Source of the DNA: a virus | Virus record (IMG/VR): IMGVR_UViG_3300025889_000473 | Span: 1 to 33,912 of that record | Strand: one strand, 5' to 3' | DNA: 33,912 nucleotides | Shown here: positions 22,076 to 28,525 of the stretch, piece by piece | Layout: each line of letters begins with the position of its first letter | Position numbering within the stretch: the first letter of the stretch is position 1 | The notes under the pieces: model-generated | Databases searched by the model: none | Seen by the model: the letters and a program-made list of their open reading frames with translations, nothing else | What the model was told of the DNA's origin: nothing | Position numbers and translations under genes: made by a program

Positions 22076-22866
22076 TCGGTGGCACGGCGGCCCTCACTCC
22101 GACGGAAGGGCAGGGTTAAGTATTCCCATACCGAGGTCGGCGGACCGTGTTCGTCTATGCCGACATCGGGCCATTCATCTCGGCGCGGGAAGTACGCGGT
22201 GCCGAACATCTTGTCCCAAACTAGCGTGAGCGAGCCGAAATTCCTGTCAAAGTGTTCTGGCTCTCGCGAGTGGTGAATCCGATGAGTTCGCGGATCTCCG
22301 ATAAGCCAAGCACCTCGACCGAGCGAAATGCTTGTGCTCGAATGAATGTACGTGCCCTGAAATAGAATGAAGAGCGTAGCGACCACCGCGCCGTTCCATG
22401 CGATGAGATGCGAGAGCGGACCCAGGATGATGATGGCCTTGAAAATCTGTTCGGTGAAATGCCCATAACCGCACGGGACCGAAAGATGGCGAACGGAATG
22501 ATGGACGGCGTGGAAACGCCATAGAAGCGGCAATGTGTGCTGGGCACGATGCACCCAATAATAGAAAAAGTCATACAGGACTATGGCGACAAAAGCTGAT
22601 GCCACGCTTCCGAGTACAGTTCTCGCGTCAAAAACAGGGTCGGGCCGGTAGTCATAGTAGAACAGTAAGGCTTGCAGTACGGCGAGAATATATGCCCCGG
22701 CCATAACCTGTATAAACATAAACCGGAGGCCATCGAGTCGCGCCCGCAAGGGAGCCTGTTCTCCCATTGGCCGAGCAAGCTCCATGGCGAAGACTACCGA
22801 AAAGATGCCGCACAGCAGAGCGAATTGTATAGCCGTAGATACAGCGATAGATGTGATCACAGTCAT
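22036..22866 (-). CDS. Fatty-acid hydroxylase/sterol desaturase-like membrane enzyme (moron)
   Basis: An integral membrane diiron enzyme of about 276 residues. The histidine boxes are clear: DFFYYWVHRAQH, FHAVHHSVRH and HRIHHSREPEHFDRNFG, the pattern of the fatty acid hydroxylase/sterol desaturase/carotenoid hydroxylase superfamily. Hydrophobic helices lie at about 6-30, 50-70 and 85-105, with another between the second and third boxes. It would oxidise a lipid or carotenoid of the host membrane. It is the only minus-strand gene in the late region, looks less GC-rich than its neighbours, and has no phage structural role, all typical of a lysogenic-conversion cargo gene. ATG 22866 follows GGGGCGGG; ATG 22881 is an alternative. 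Substrate unknown. Confidence 0.85.
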   Translation of the reverse strand: MTVITSIAVSTAIQFALLCGIFSVVFAMELARPMGEQAPLRARLDGLRFMFIQVMAGAYILAVLQALLFYYDYRPDPVFDARTVLGSVASAFVAIVLYDFFYYWVHRAQHTLPLLWRFHAVHHSVRHLSVPCGYGHFTEQIFKAIIILGPLSHLIAWNGAVVATLFILFQGTYIHSSTSISLGRGAWLIGDPRTHRIHHSREPEHFDRNFGSLTLVWDKMFGTAYFPRRDEWPDVGIDEHGPPTSVWEYLTLPFRRSEGRRATDQEKIDPVNVGSR

Positions 22867-22925
22867 TTGCCCGCCCCGCATGGTTTCATATCGACGGTAT
22901 CGGGCGCAATTGTTAAGAAAGCAAT

Positions 22926-22940
22926 ATCAAGCCGCTTGAT
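22926..22940. promoter_or_regulatory. 15-bp palindrome upstream of the hydroxylase gene (operator-like)
   Basis: ATCAAGC, one base, GCTTGAT: a perfect seven-base inverted repeat with a single central base, located about 60 bp upstream of the minus-strand hydroxylase start and 50 bp upstream of promoter copy 9. There is no T-run, so it is not a terminator. A dimeric repressor or regulator could bind here. Confidence 0.4.
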
Positions 22941-22991
22941 GCTTCATAGTGGCGCATAGCCGCTCAATGCCCCGTCCGTAGCGGACACCCC

Positions 22992-23025
22992 GAACCTACA
23001 GCCAATGTCCCCAAGACCGTAACTT
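22992..23025 (+). promoter_or_regulatory. Late-promoter motif copy 9, ahead of the lysis operon
   Basis: GAACCTACAGC at 22992-23002, 17-bp spacer, TAACTT at 23020-23025. Transcription would start near 23032-23033; ATG 23036 of a 17-codon ORF follows within a few bases. It is the last copy in the window, so all coupled genes from 23036 to 29586 appear to depend on it. Confidence 0.7.
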
Positions 23026-23035
23026 CGGGGGCATC

Positions 23036-23089
23036 ATGCCTGCACAAGCGAACATCGAGCGGAAGGGTCGGACAGGTGCCGGTCGATGA
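23036..23089 (+). CDS. 17-codon near-leaderless leader ORF of the lysis operon
   Basis: ATG 23036 lies ten bases after the -10 of promoter copy 9 and encodes a 17-residue basic peptide (MPAQANIERKGRTGAGR). Its TGA (23087-23089) overlaps the ATG of the next gene as ATGA. The next gene has no strong ribosome site of its own, so reinitiation from this short ORF is a plausible way to set holin-operon expression. It may be a leader peptide rather than a functional protein. Confidence 0.4.
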   Translation: MPAQANIERKGRTGAGR

Positions 23090-23367
23090 CGCACGCCATC
23101 ATGGTCGCGCATGGGCTGGCTGTGGTCCTGTTCCTGCTGGCGGCGTTCAAGCTTCGCGGTGCAGCCAAGTCCGCTTTCAAGCGAGAGCTTACCCCGCTGG
23201 AAGCGATGCAGGTTCCGATGTTCTTCGCTTGCCTCGACATCGCCTACAATCTGACCGTTTATCGCCTCTTCGATACGTCGTTCTTCATGCTGATCGGCGC
23301 GTGTCTGCACTGCGTCGTGGCCACGTTCACCATCATGTCTACTCGGGCAGTCAAGTCATGGCGGTAG
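23086..23367 (+). CDS. Small membrane protein, holin candidate 1, 93 aa
   Basis: A 93-residue protein with three hydrophobic stretches: about 3-20 (HAIMVAHGLAVVLFLLAA), 44-60 (PMFFACLDIAYNLTVY) and 65-84 (SFFMLIGACLHCVVATFTIM), ending with a basic KSWR tail. Size, topology and position at the head of the lysis operon fit a class I-type holin, but no family motif was recognised. It overlaps the leader ORF (ATGA) and the next gene by ten bases. Confidence 0.6.
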   Translation: MTHAIMVAHGLAVVLFLLAAFKLRGAAKSAFKRELTPLEAMQVPMFFACLDIAYNLTVYRLFDTSFFMLIGACLHCVVATFTIMSTRAVKSWR

Positions 23368-23777
23368 GGGACGGCGTGACTGAAATGGCGATGACGTTCG
23401 TGAAGACGCTGGCGACCGCCACGCCCATCGGACTGATTGCCGCAGCTCTCATCTCGTACATCCGCGCTCGACCGGAAATGGCGCGGATCAAGAAAGAGGG
23501 GGACGCGGCCTTCGCCGCACGCATGATGGAACGGGTCGAAGATTTGGAGCGGCGGCTCGGAAAAGCCGAGGCCGATTTGCAGGTTACCAGACATCAACTG
23601 AACAACGAGCGGCAGGCATTCGACATGCTGATCATGCTGCTTGAGTCCAATCCCGAAAAGGTGAGCGAGAACCTTGACCGGGTGAAGGCCTACCGCGCCG
23701 CGCAACGTGACGAGATCGCCCTTGAGAAGGGCGCGATTGCGGGTGCTGTCGTTTCGAGGAAGCGGAATGAGACATGA
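23358..23777 (+). CDS. Membrane-anchored coiled-coil protein of the lysis operon, 139 aa
   Basis: A 139-residue protein with a hydrophobic N-terminal segment (about 12-36: FVKTLATATPIGLIAAALISYIRA) followed by a long heptad-rich helix (about 45-105: RIKKEGDAAFAARMMERVEDLERRLGKAEADLQVTRHQLNNERQAF). One membrane anchor plus a coiled coil resembles phage lysis accessory or antiholin proteins and inner-membrane spanins, but a better spanin pair occurs at 26139-26669. ATG 23358 overlaps the previous gene; ATG 23385 is possible. Function uncertain. Confidence 0.6.
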   Translation: MAVGDGVTEMAMTFVKTLATATPIGLIAAALISYIRARPEMARIKKEGDAAFAARMMERVEDLERRLGKAEADLQVTRHQLNNERQAFDMLIMLLESNPEKVSENLDRVKAYRAAQRDEIALEKGAIAGAVVSRKRNET

Positions 23778-24372
23778 TCTTGTCAGCATCATCCTGCGCG
23801 CGTGGGACATTTATCTCGGAGCAAAACCGATGACGATGATAACTCCGCGCATTGCGGCTGAATTGCTTTATCACGAAGGCCTTGTCCGCGAAGCCTACAA
23901 GGATTCAGTCGGCATATGGACTTGGGGCGTCGGCATTACCGATGCGAGCGGGCATCACGTTGGACGCTACAAGGACAACCCGCAGACTATCGAGAAGTGT
24001 CTTGAGATTTACCTCTGGGCGCTGCGCGAAAAGTATCTGCCTACCGTGCTGCAAGCCTTTGCCGGTCACAATCTGACTGAGGCGCAGTTGGGGGCGGCCC
24101 TGTCGTTCCACTACAACACCGGGGCAATCGCCCGCGCCGATTGGGTGCGCAAGTGGAAGGACGGCGACAAGGATGGCGCACGCCGCGCAATCCTGAACTG
24201 GTCCAAGCCGAAAGAGATCATCGGACGCCGCAAGGGCGAACAGGCGCTTTTCTTTGACGGCAAGTGGTCAGGTGACGGGACTGTGCTCGTCTATAACGTC
24301 GCCAAGCCATCGTATCAGCCTGTCGGCGGGAAGCGCGTGAACGTCATGCCGGAACTGGAGCGGTTGCTGTGA
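23767..24372 (+). CDS. Endolysin, GH24 lysozyme family
   Basis: A 201-residue T4/lambda-type muramidase that cleaves peptidoglycan. The catalytic block is LLYHEGLVREAYKDSVGIWTWGVGIT, with Glu37, Asp46 and Thr52 arranged as in T4 lysozyme (E-8aa-D-5aa-T). Further family marks are LTEAQLGAALSFHYNTGAI and WVRKWKDGDKDGARRAILNWSK...GRRKGEQALFF. ATG 23767 has GAGG upstream and overlaps the preceding gene; ATG 23830, with GGAG at 23818-23821, gives a 180-residue version starting right before the catalytic domain. No secretion signal is clear, so a holin would be needed. Confidence 0.92.
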   Translation: MRHDLVSIILRAWDIYLGAKPMTMITPRIAAELLYHEGLVREAYKDSVGIWTWGVGITDASGHHVGRYKDNPQTIEKCLEIYLWALREKYLPTVLQAFAGHNLTEAQLGAALSFHYNTGAIARADWVRKWKDGDKDGARRAILNWSKPKEIIGRRKGEQALFFDGKWSGDGTVLVYNVAKPSYQPVGGKRVNVMPELERLL

Positions 24373-24785
24373 TCGAGCGCCGCCGCTCCATCCGAACATT
24401 CGCGCTGGTCTGCGTTGCCGTGACGAGCCTTTACGTCATGGGGATGCGGATCTGGGCCTATCAGATGATCGGCGCCGACTGGTGCGTGAAGGGGCTGGGT
24501 GCGGCCAAGTATGCCACTGGTCGGCCGGAATTCGCCCTCAAGCACTGTTTCGAAATCCAGCAACAGCAATTGAACGTCCTGCGCGAAGGATCGCTGATCG
24601 ACGGCGGCGTGGTTGCGCTGTGTCTGGCGGTCCTGATGGTGATCGTGGTGGCCGGGGGGCGTCTCTCATTCAAGGCTTCGAAGACTGGCGTGGAAACGAA
24701 CATCGGGCGCGATGAAGCCGCGCGCGCGGTGGCTGATGCGGCTGATGACATGGCCGATGAAATCACACGAGACGGAGAAAGATGA
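24369..24785 (+). CDS. Bitopic/two-helix membrane protein of the lysis operon, 138 aa
   Basis: A 138-residue protein with hydrophobic helices at about 10-30 (TFALVCVAVTSLYVMGMRIWAY) and 77-97 (DGGVVALCLAVLMVIVVAGG). Two Cys (WCVKG and HCFE) lie in the loop between, which would be periplasmic, and the C-terminal tail is acidic. The GTG start overlaps the lysozyme stop (GTGA). Coupling to lysozyme suggests a lysis-control role such as a holin or antiholin; no family was recognised. Confidence 0.6.
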   Translation: MIERRRSIRTFALVCVAVTSLYVMGMRIWAYQMIGADWCVKGLGAAKYATGRPEFALKHCFEIQQQQLNVLREGSLIDGGVVALCLAVLMVIVVAGGRLSFKASKTGVETNIGRDEAARAVADAADDMADEITRDGER

Positions 24786-25156
24786 TGTTCAAGGATCTCA
24801 AGATGATTGCCCTCGCGGCAACGGGACTTCGCAAACTGGCACTGATCATCGGCGGCGTGCTGATGGTGATGGGCCTGCTCACCGGAACCTTCTGGCTGGG
24901 TCTTCTCGGCTTCATTCTGGCGGCCGGTCTGCTCGGGGCGGAATGGTATGCAACCAAGAATCTGTCGGGCGTCCAGACGTTCGCAGGGGTTCAGCCTTCG
25001 ACGGACACGGTCTGGGAACAGATCATCATGGTCATCGGATCGATGCTGGTCACCTTCGGCGTGATGGAAGCGGAACAGTGGGCGATGCTTTCGGGCAGCG
25101 TCATCACGCTGATCACGCTGGTTCGCGATCTCATCAAGACGAAGAACCTCGCATGA
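24782..25156 (+). CDS. Holin-like three-helix membrane protein, 124 aa
   Basis: A 124-residue protein. Three strongly hydrophobic segments are at about 19-36 (LALIIGGVLMVMGLLTGT), 38-57 (WLGLLGFILAAGLLGAEWYA) and 82-112 (IIMVIGSMLVTFGVM...SVITLITLVRDL), with a charged C-terminus. Topology, size and position after the lysozyme make it the second holin candidate. It overlaps both neighbours (ATGA). Confidence 0.62.
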   Translation: MMFKDLKMIALAATGLRKLALIIGGVLMVMGLLTGTFWLGLLGFILAAGLLGAEWYATKNLSGVQTFAGVQPSTDTVWEQIIMVIGSMLVTFGVMEAEQWAMLSGSVITLITLVRDLIKTKNLA

Positions 25157-26142
25157 TCGACCGCGCCGCCTTCCTCGTCCGCTGCGCTCGCATCGGCAAG
25201 TCGCTCGAACTGAATCCGAAGCAGGCGAGGGAGGTCGGCACGGCTCTGGCGGATATTTTCTATGGGGTTGAGGACCCTACGCCGATTCCTGAACCGACCC
25301 CAGCACCCTTGCCGCTCGGCCCGATCAATGCCGTATACATCGGCAACAAACCTGAAGACCTCTACCAATACGAGGCATGGCTTGGCCGCAACGCGGATGC
25401 CGTCCAGCTGCATATCGGCAAGGCCGATTGGACAGATGCTCAGACGGGTTGGCTGTCGGGTGTCTGGAAGGACATCGACCGGGTCAAGCTATGGTCGATC
25501 CCGCTGATCCCTTGGTCGTCTGTCCTGTCGGTTGCGGCGAGGGGCGGCTACAATCAGCACTATGTGAAGCAGGCGCAGGACTTGCTTGCCAACTCTCCCG
25601 GCGACGATGCGATCAATGTCCGCGCTGCTTGGGAGATGAACCTTGAGCAGCCGTGGCATGCGAAGGGTCAAGAGGAACTGTTCGCTGAAGCACTGCGACA
25701 GATGATTACGTCGTATCACGGCGTGTCCAAGCGCTTCGTATTCGAGTTCTGCCCCGATAGCCAAGGCGACATGGCGACCGAGATGGTCGAGAAATGCTAT
25801 CCCGGCGATGAATTCATCGGGGTTATCGGGACCGATATTTACCACAACGACTGGAACCCGCAGGACCCGGACGAAGCATTCAATGACATCAAATGGCGGC
25901 CTTGCGGTCTGGAATGGCTGAAGCGTTTCGCCAGCGCCCACAACAAGCCGATGGCGATCTCGGAGTGGGGCGTGAAGAACCCCGACAGTTCGGATCTGAT
26001 CGGCCTGATGTTCGAATGGATGCGGGCGCATGACTGTTTCTACCACACCTATTGGAACGATGACGGCGGCTATCCCGGCAAGTTGAGCTTCAATCGCGCA
26101 CCAGCGCTGTCTGACGCTTACCGCGCAGAGTTCGGTCAATGA
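25153..26142 (+). CDS. GH26-like glycoside hydrolase
   Basis: A 329-residue protein. An N-terminal helical piece (1-40) and a Pro-rich linker (about 42-56) precede a TIM-barrel-like domain. Marks of GH26 beta-mannanase-like enzymes are INVRAAWEMNLEQPW with the candidate acid/base Glu161, a VIGTDIYHNDW strand at about 224-234, and MAISEWGVKN with the candidate nucleophile Glu271. It should hydrolyse a beta-linked polysaccharide, perhaps host exopolysaccharide or capsule, during entry or after lysis. The placement between holin-like and spanin genes is unusual. No signal peptide. ATG 25153 overlaps the previous stop (ATGA). Confidence 0.75.
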   Translation: MIDRAAFLVRCARIGKSLELNPKQAREVGTALADIFYGVEDPTPIPEPTPAPLPLGPINAVYIGNKPEDLYQYEAWLGRNADAVQLHIGKADWTDAQTGWLSGVWKDIDRVKLWSIPLIPWSSVLSVAARGGYNQHYVKQAQDLLANSPGDDAINVRAAWEMNLEQPWHAKGQEELFAEALRQMITSYHGVSKRFVFEFCPDSQGDMATEMVEKCYPGDEFIGVIGTDIYHNDWNPQDPDEAFNDIKWRPCGLEWLKRFASAHNKPMAISEWGVKNPDSSDLIGLMFEWMRAHDCFYHTYWNDDGGYPGKLSFNRAPALSDAYRAEFGQ

Positions 26143-26669
26143 TACCGGTTGGAGTGATAGGTTTTGCCCGCTCGGCTTGGGCGCTGATCGGCTTCCGCGG
26201 CGCGCTGGCAATAGGATTCGGGCTTGTCGCCATTTTGGCCCTGATAAGCCGCGACAATGCCCGCGACCGGGCAGAGGACATCCAGCAGGCCTATTTCCAG
26301 CAGCAAGCCGAATACAAGACGGCCCAGGCCGAGGCCGCAGTCAAGGCCAAGCAGGCACGCGAGGCGCAGGAACAGCATTACCGCGATCTACAGGAGCAGT
26401 CCGATGTTCGATTGGCTGAAGCCGAAAGCGAGGCTCAGTCTCGCGCTAATGATTTCATTCGCCGCAACCGGCTGCGGCAAGCAGCTTGTGGTGCATCCGG
26501 CGGAACCGGAACCGGCTCCGGAAGTGGCGGTGCCCAAAGCGATAACCGATCCTATTCCGACACCGAGTTGGTTGCAGTCCCCACCACGGACGTAAAGATC
26601 TGCACGACCCTGCACACCCGCCTGACCGCCGCGCAGGAATGGGCGCGAAGCCTCACGGAGAATAACTGA
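26139..26669 (+). CDS. Rz: Inner-membrane spanin (Rz-like)
   Basis: A 176-residue protein with one N-terminal membrane helix (about 12-37: AWALIGFRGALAIGFGLVAILALIS), then a long Gln/Ala/Glu-rich coiled coil (about 45-108), a Gly/Ser-rich stretch, and a C-terminal helix. This is the i-spanin layout, an inner-membrane anchor with a periplasmic rod that joins an outer-membrane lipoprotein to fuse the membranes at the end of lysis. The embedded o-spanin in another frame (26404-26595) confirms the assignment. ATGA overlap with the glycosidase gene. Confidence 0.85.
   Translation: MIPVGVIGFARSAWALIGFRGALAIGFGLVAILALISRDNARDRAEDIQQAYFQQQAEYKTAQAEAAVKAKQAREAQEQHYRDLQEQSDVRLAEAESEAQSRANDFIRRNRLRQAACGASGGTGTGSGSGGAQSDNRSYSDTELVAVPTTDVKICTTLHTRLTAAQEWARSLTENN
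26404..26595 (+). CDS. Rz1: Outer-membrane spanin lipoprotein (Rz1-like), embedded in Rz
   Basis: A 63-residue protein lying entirely inside the i-spanin gene in a different frame. MFDWLKPKARLSLALMISFAATGC is a lipoprotein signal with the acylated Cys at position 24 (lipobox AATGC). The 40-residue mature part is Pro-rich (AEPEPAPEVAVP, DPIPTPSWLQSPPRT), as usual for o-spanins. A GGAG lies eight bases upstream of ATG 26404. Too short for default gene callers, but the lipobox, Pro content and nested position are diagnostic. Confidence 0.88.
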   Translation: MFDWLKPKARLSLALMISFAATGCGKQLVVHPAEPEPAPEVAVPKAITDPIPTPSWLQSPPRT

Positions 26670-28525
26670 TGTTCGGTTTCGGTTTTGGTCTTGGCTTCAG
26701 TTCCGCGTCACCTTCGCCAAGCCCAACGCCTACGCCTACCGACACGCGGTACAAGATGGTCGTTACCGCCGATATTGATCCGGCAAACGAACGCGACGAT
26801 GAAAGTGCAGCTGCGCTATTCCTTGCTGCGCAAGACATTTACGACATCAAGGGTCTGATCGCTGATGCACCTGACGGCCAGACTTCCGGATGGGATGCGA
26901 TGCTTACCGCATACGATTCCGACTATGCCAAGCTGGCAACCTATGGAGCATCGGGCCAGTTCAAGACCAAAGCGGCTCTTGACGCGCTGAAGGTCCAGGG
27001 TCCAGCCGGTGACGCGCCTTCGCGTGGGTACTTCATATCCGGCGACACTGGCTATGCGGCGGCGGAAGCGGCAGCGGATCTAATTATTGCCGCTGCACAG
27101 GATGCCAGCCCGACCGGCACGTTCCAGACAAACCCGAAGGGAAAACTGCTCGTCATTTCGCAGGGTGGCTGCTCATCCTTCGCGCAGGCCTTGAACAAGG
27201 CAGTGACACGCGGTGTCATGCCTGACTTCTGCAATCGCGTCGTATGGCTGATTCAGTCCAAGCACAATTCGTACATGACGCAGAATTGCTGGAAATGGAT
27301 CATGGGGCAGCACTGGCAGTCAGCCGGTGTTCCCGGCAATTTCGGTGCGTTGCAGATCATCAACCCCTGCTATCAGGCCTATACCTGCAATGACGAAGCT
27401 GCCCCGGCAGAACAAGTCTGGAACTACGTACGCGGCTGTGGGGCCATGGGGCTTGCACTGGAGGCAGAGCGGATCGCGTCGAACTACACGAACCTGTATT
27501 TCCGCGCGGGTGACGGTTGGTTCTACTGGCTCCTGAAAGAGTTCGACCGACTTGCCAACTACGACCCTGCGAATGCATCGCTGCGTTGTGGACCGCTGCG
27601 CACGATTACGAACGGCACCCGCTATCCATGGGTGGTCGGCACATGGGGTCCGAGCGATGGCGCGGGTGGCTGGCCAACCACCGGAACAACCGATAGCCCG
27701 TATTCGCCTAATCATTATATCCCGCCTGACAGCGTGGTGGGCATTAACTCGGCCAAGGCCACGTCGAACATCGACGACTGGTACGACGAAGTGGTGCTGC
27801 CTCTGCTCGCTCGGTACAAGGCCGCAAATGCTAATCAGGTTTCGGCCATGGTCACGAACGAGTGGCTATTCAACGAAGGCAGTGGGCAGGTCGCAAACAA
27901 CGCGGTAACGGGCAAGCCCACGCTGCGCATGGGTTCCAGCACGGGCGCGGACGCAGCCGACCCGGCCTGGTCGCCGCAGGGCATCGAGGTTCTTTCCGGC
28001 GACTACGCCTTTGGTGCGAACGATACAGCGCTGAACGGTAATACCGGCCACACATGGGCGGCGATGGTCAAGCTGAACGCGGTCAGCACCAGCACCAACC
28101 AGACGATTATCGGGCGCGATGCGACCGGCAGCAATCTCAACCGCCAGTTCCAGATGCGGACGGTCAACGGCAAGCTGGATTGCTTTTGGCGTTACGGCGC
28201 AAGCACTAGCACTACAGCCGTGGCCGATACCGTCAATATGACCACGGACTGGACGCTAGTGACGCTTCACCTGAACCGCGACAAGACGCTGATCCTTCGC
28301 AAGAACGGGGTCGAAGTCGCCCGTGCCACGCTGGGCGGCACCCCGAATAGCGGCGACAATTACAATTTCACCATCGGCAGCCGCGACGGGTCCGACGCGC
28401 TCAATGGCAAGGTAGGCCTCATCATGCACGGCGAACGCCTGTTGCAGCGCCATCTTCCCGCGTTCGAGCAGAAAGCGGTGGCCGACTTCCTCGCAGCCCA
28501 TCCATCAGAGAGTTTCTCGCTATGA
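26669..28525 (+). CDS. Nucleoside-hydrolase-like (DUF1593) protein with C-terminal LamG lectin domain
   Basis: A 618-residue protein. A Phe/Gly-rich start and a Pro/Thr/Ser linker (SPSPSPTPTPTD) precede a nucleoside-hydrolase-like domain (about 28-375). Its opening VVTADIDPANERDDESAAALFLAAQDIYDIKGLI fits the metal-binding D-rich motif of the Sde0182/DUF1593 family. From about 390 to 610 follows a concanavalin-like LamG domain (NEWLFNEGSGQVANNAVTGKPTLR, AMVKLNAVSTSTNQTIIGRDATG, GKVGLIMHGERLLQ). It probably binds and possibly cleaves a surface glycan, as a virion or released enzyme. GGAG precedes the ATG, which overlaps the Rz stop; the 3' end overlaps the next gene (ATGA). Confidence 0.72.
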   Translation: MFGFGFGLGFSSASPSPSPTPTPTDTRYKMVVTADIDPANERDDESAAALFLAAQDIYDIKGLIADAPDGQTSGWDAMLTAYDSDYAKLATYGASGQFKTKAALDALKVQGPAGDAPSRGYFISGDTGYAAAEAAADLIIAAAQDASPTGTFQTNPKGKLLVISQGGCSSFAQALNKAVTRGVMPDFCNRVVWLIQSKHNSYMTQNCWKWIMGQHWQSAGVPGNFGALQIINPCYQAYTCNDEAAPAEQVWNYVRGCGAMGLALEAERIASNYTNLYFRAGDGWFYWLLKEFDRLANYDPANASLRCGPLRTITNGTRYPWVVGTWGPSDGAGGWPTTGTTDSPYSPNHYIPPDSVVGINSAKATSNIDDWYDEVVLPLLARYKAANANQVSAMVTNEWLFNEGSGQVANNAVTGKPTLRMGSSTGADAADPAWSPQGIEVLSGDYAFGANDTALNGNTGHTWAAMVKLNAVSTSTNQTIIGRDATGSNLNRQFQMRTVNGKLDCFWRYGASTSTTAVADTVNMTTDWTLVTLHLNRDKTLILRKNGVEVARATLGGTPNSGDNYNFTIGSRDGSDALNGKVGLIMHGERLLQRHLPAFEQKAVADFLAAHPSESFSL

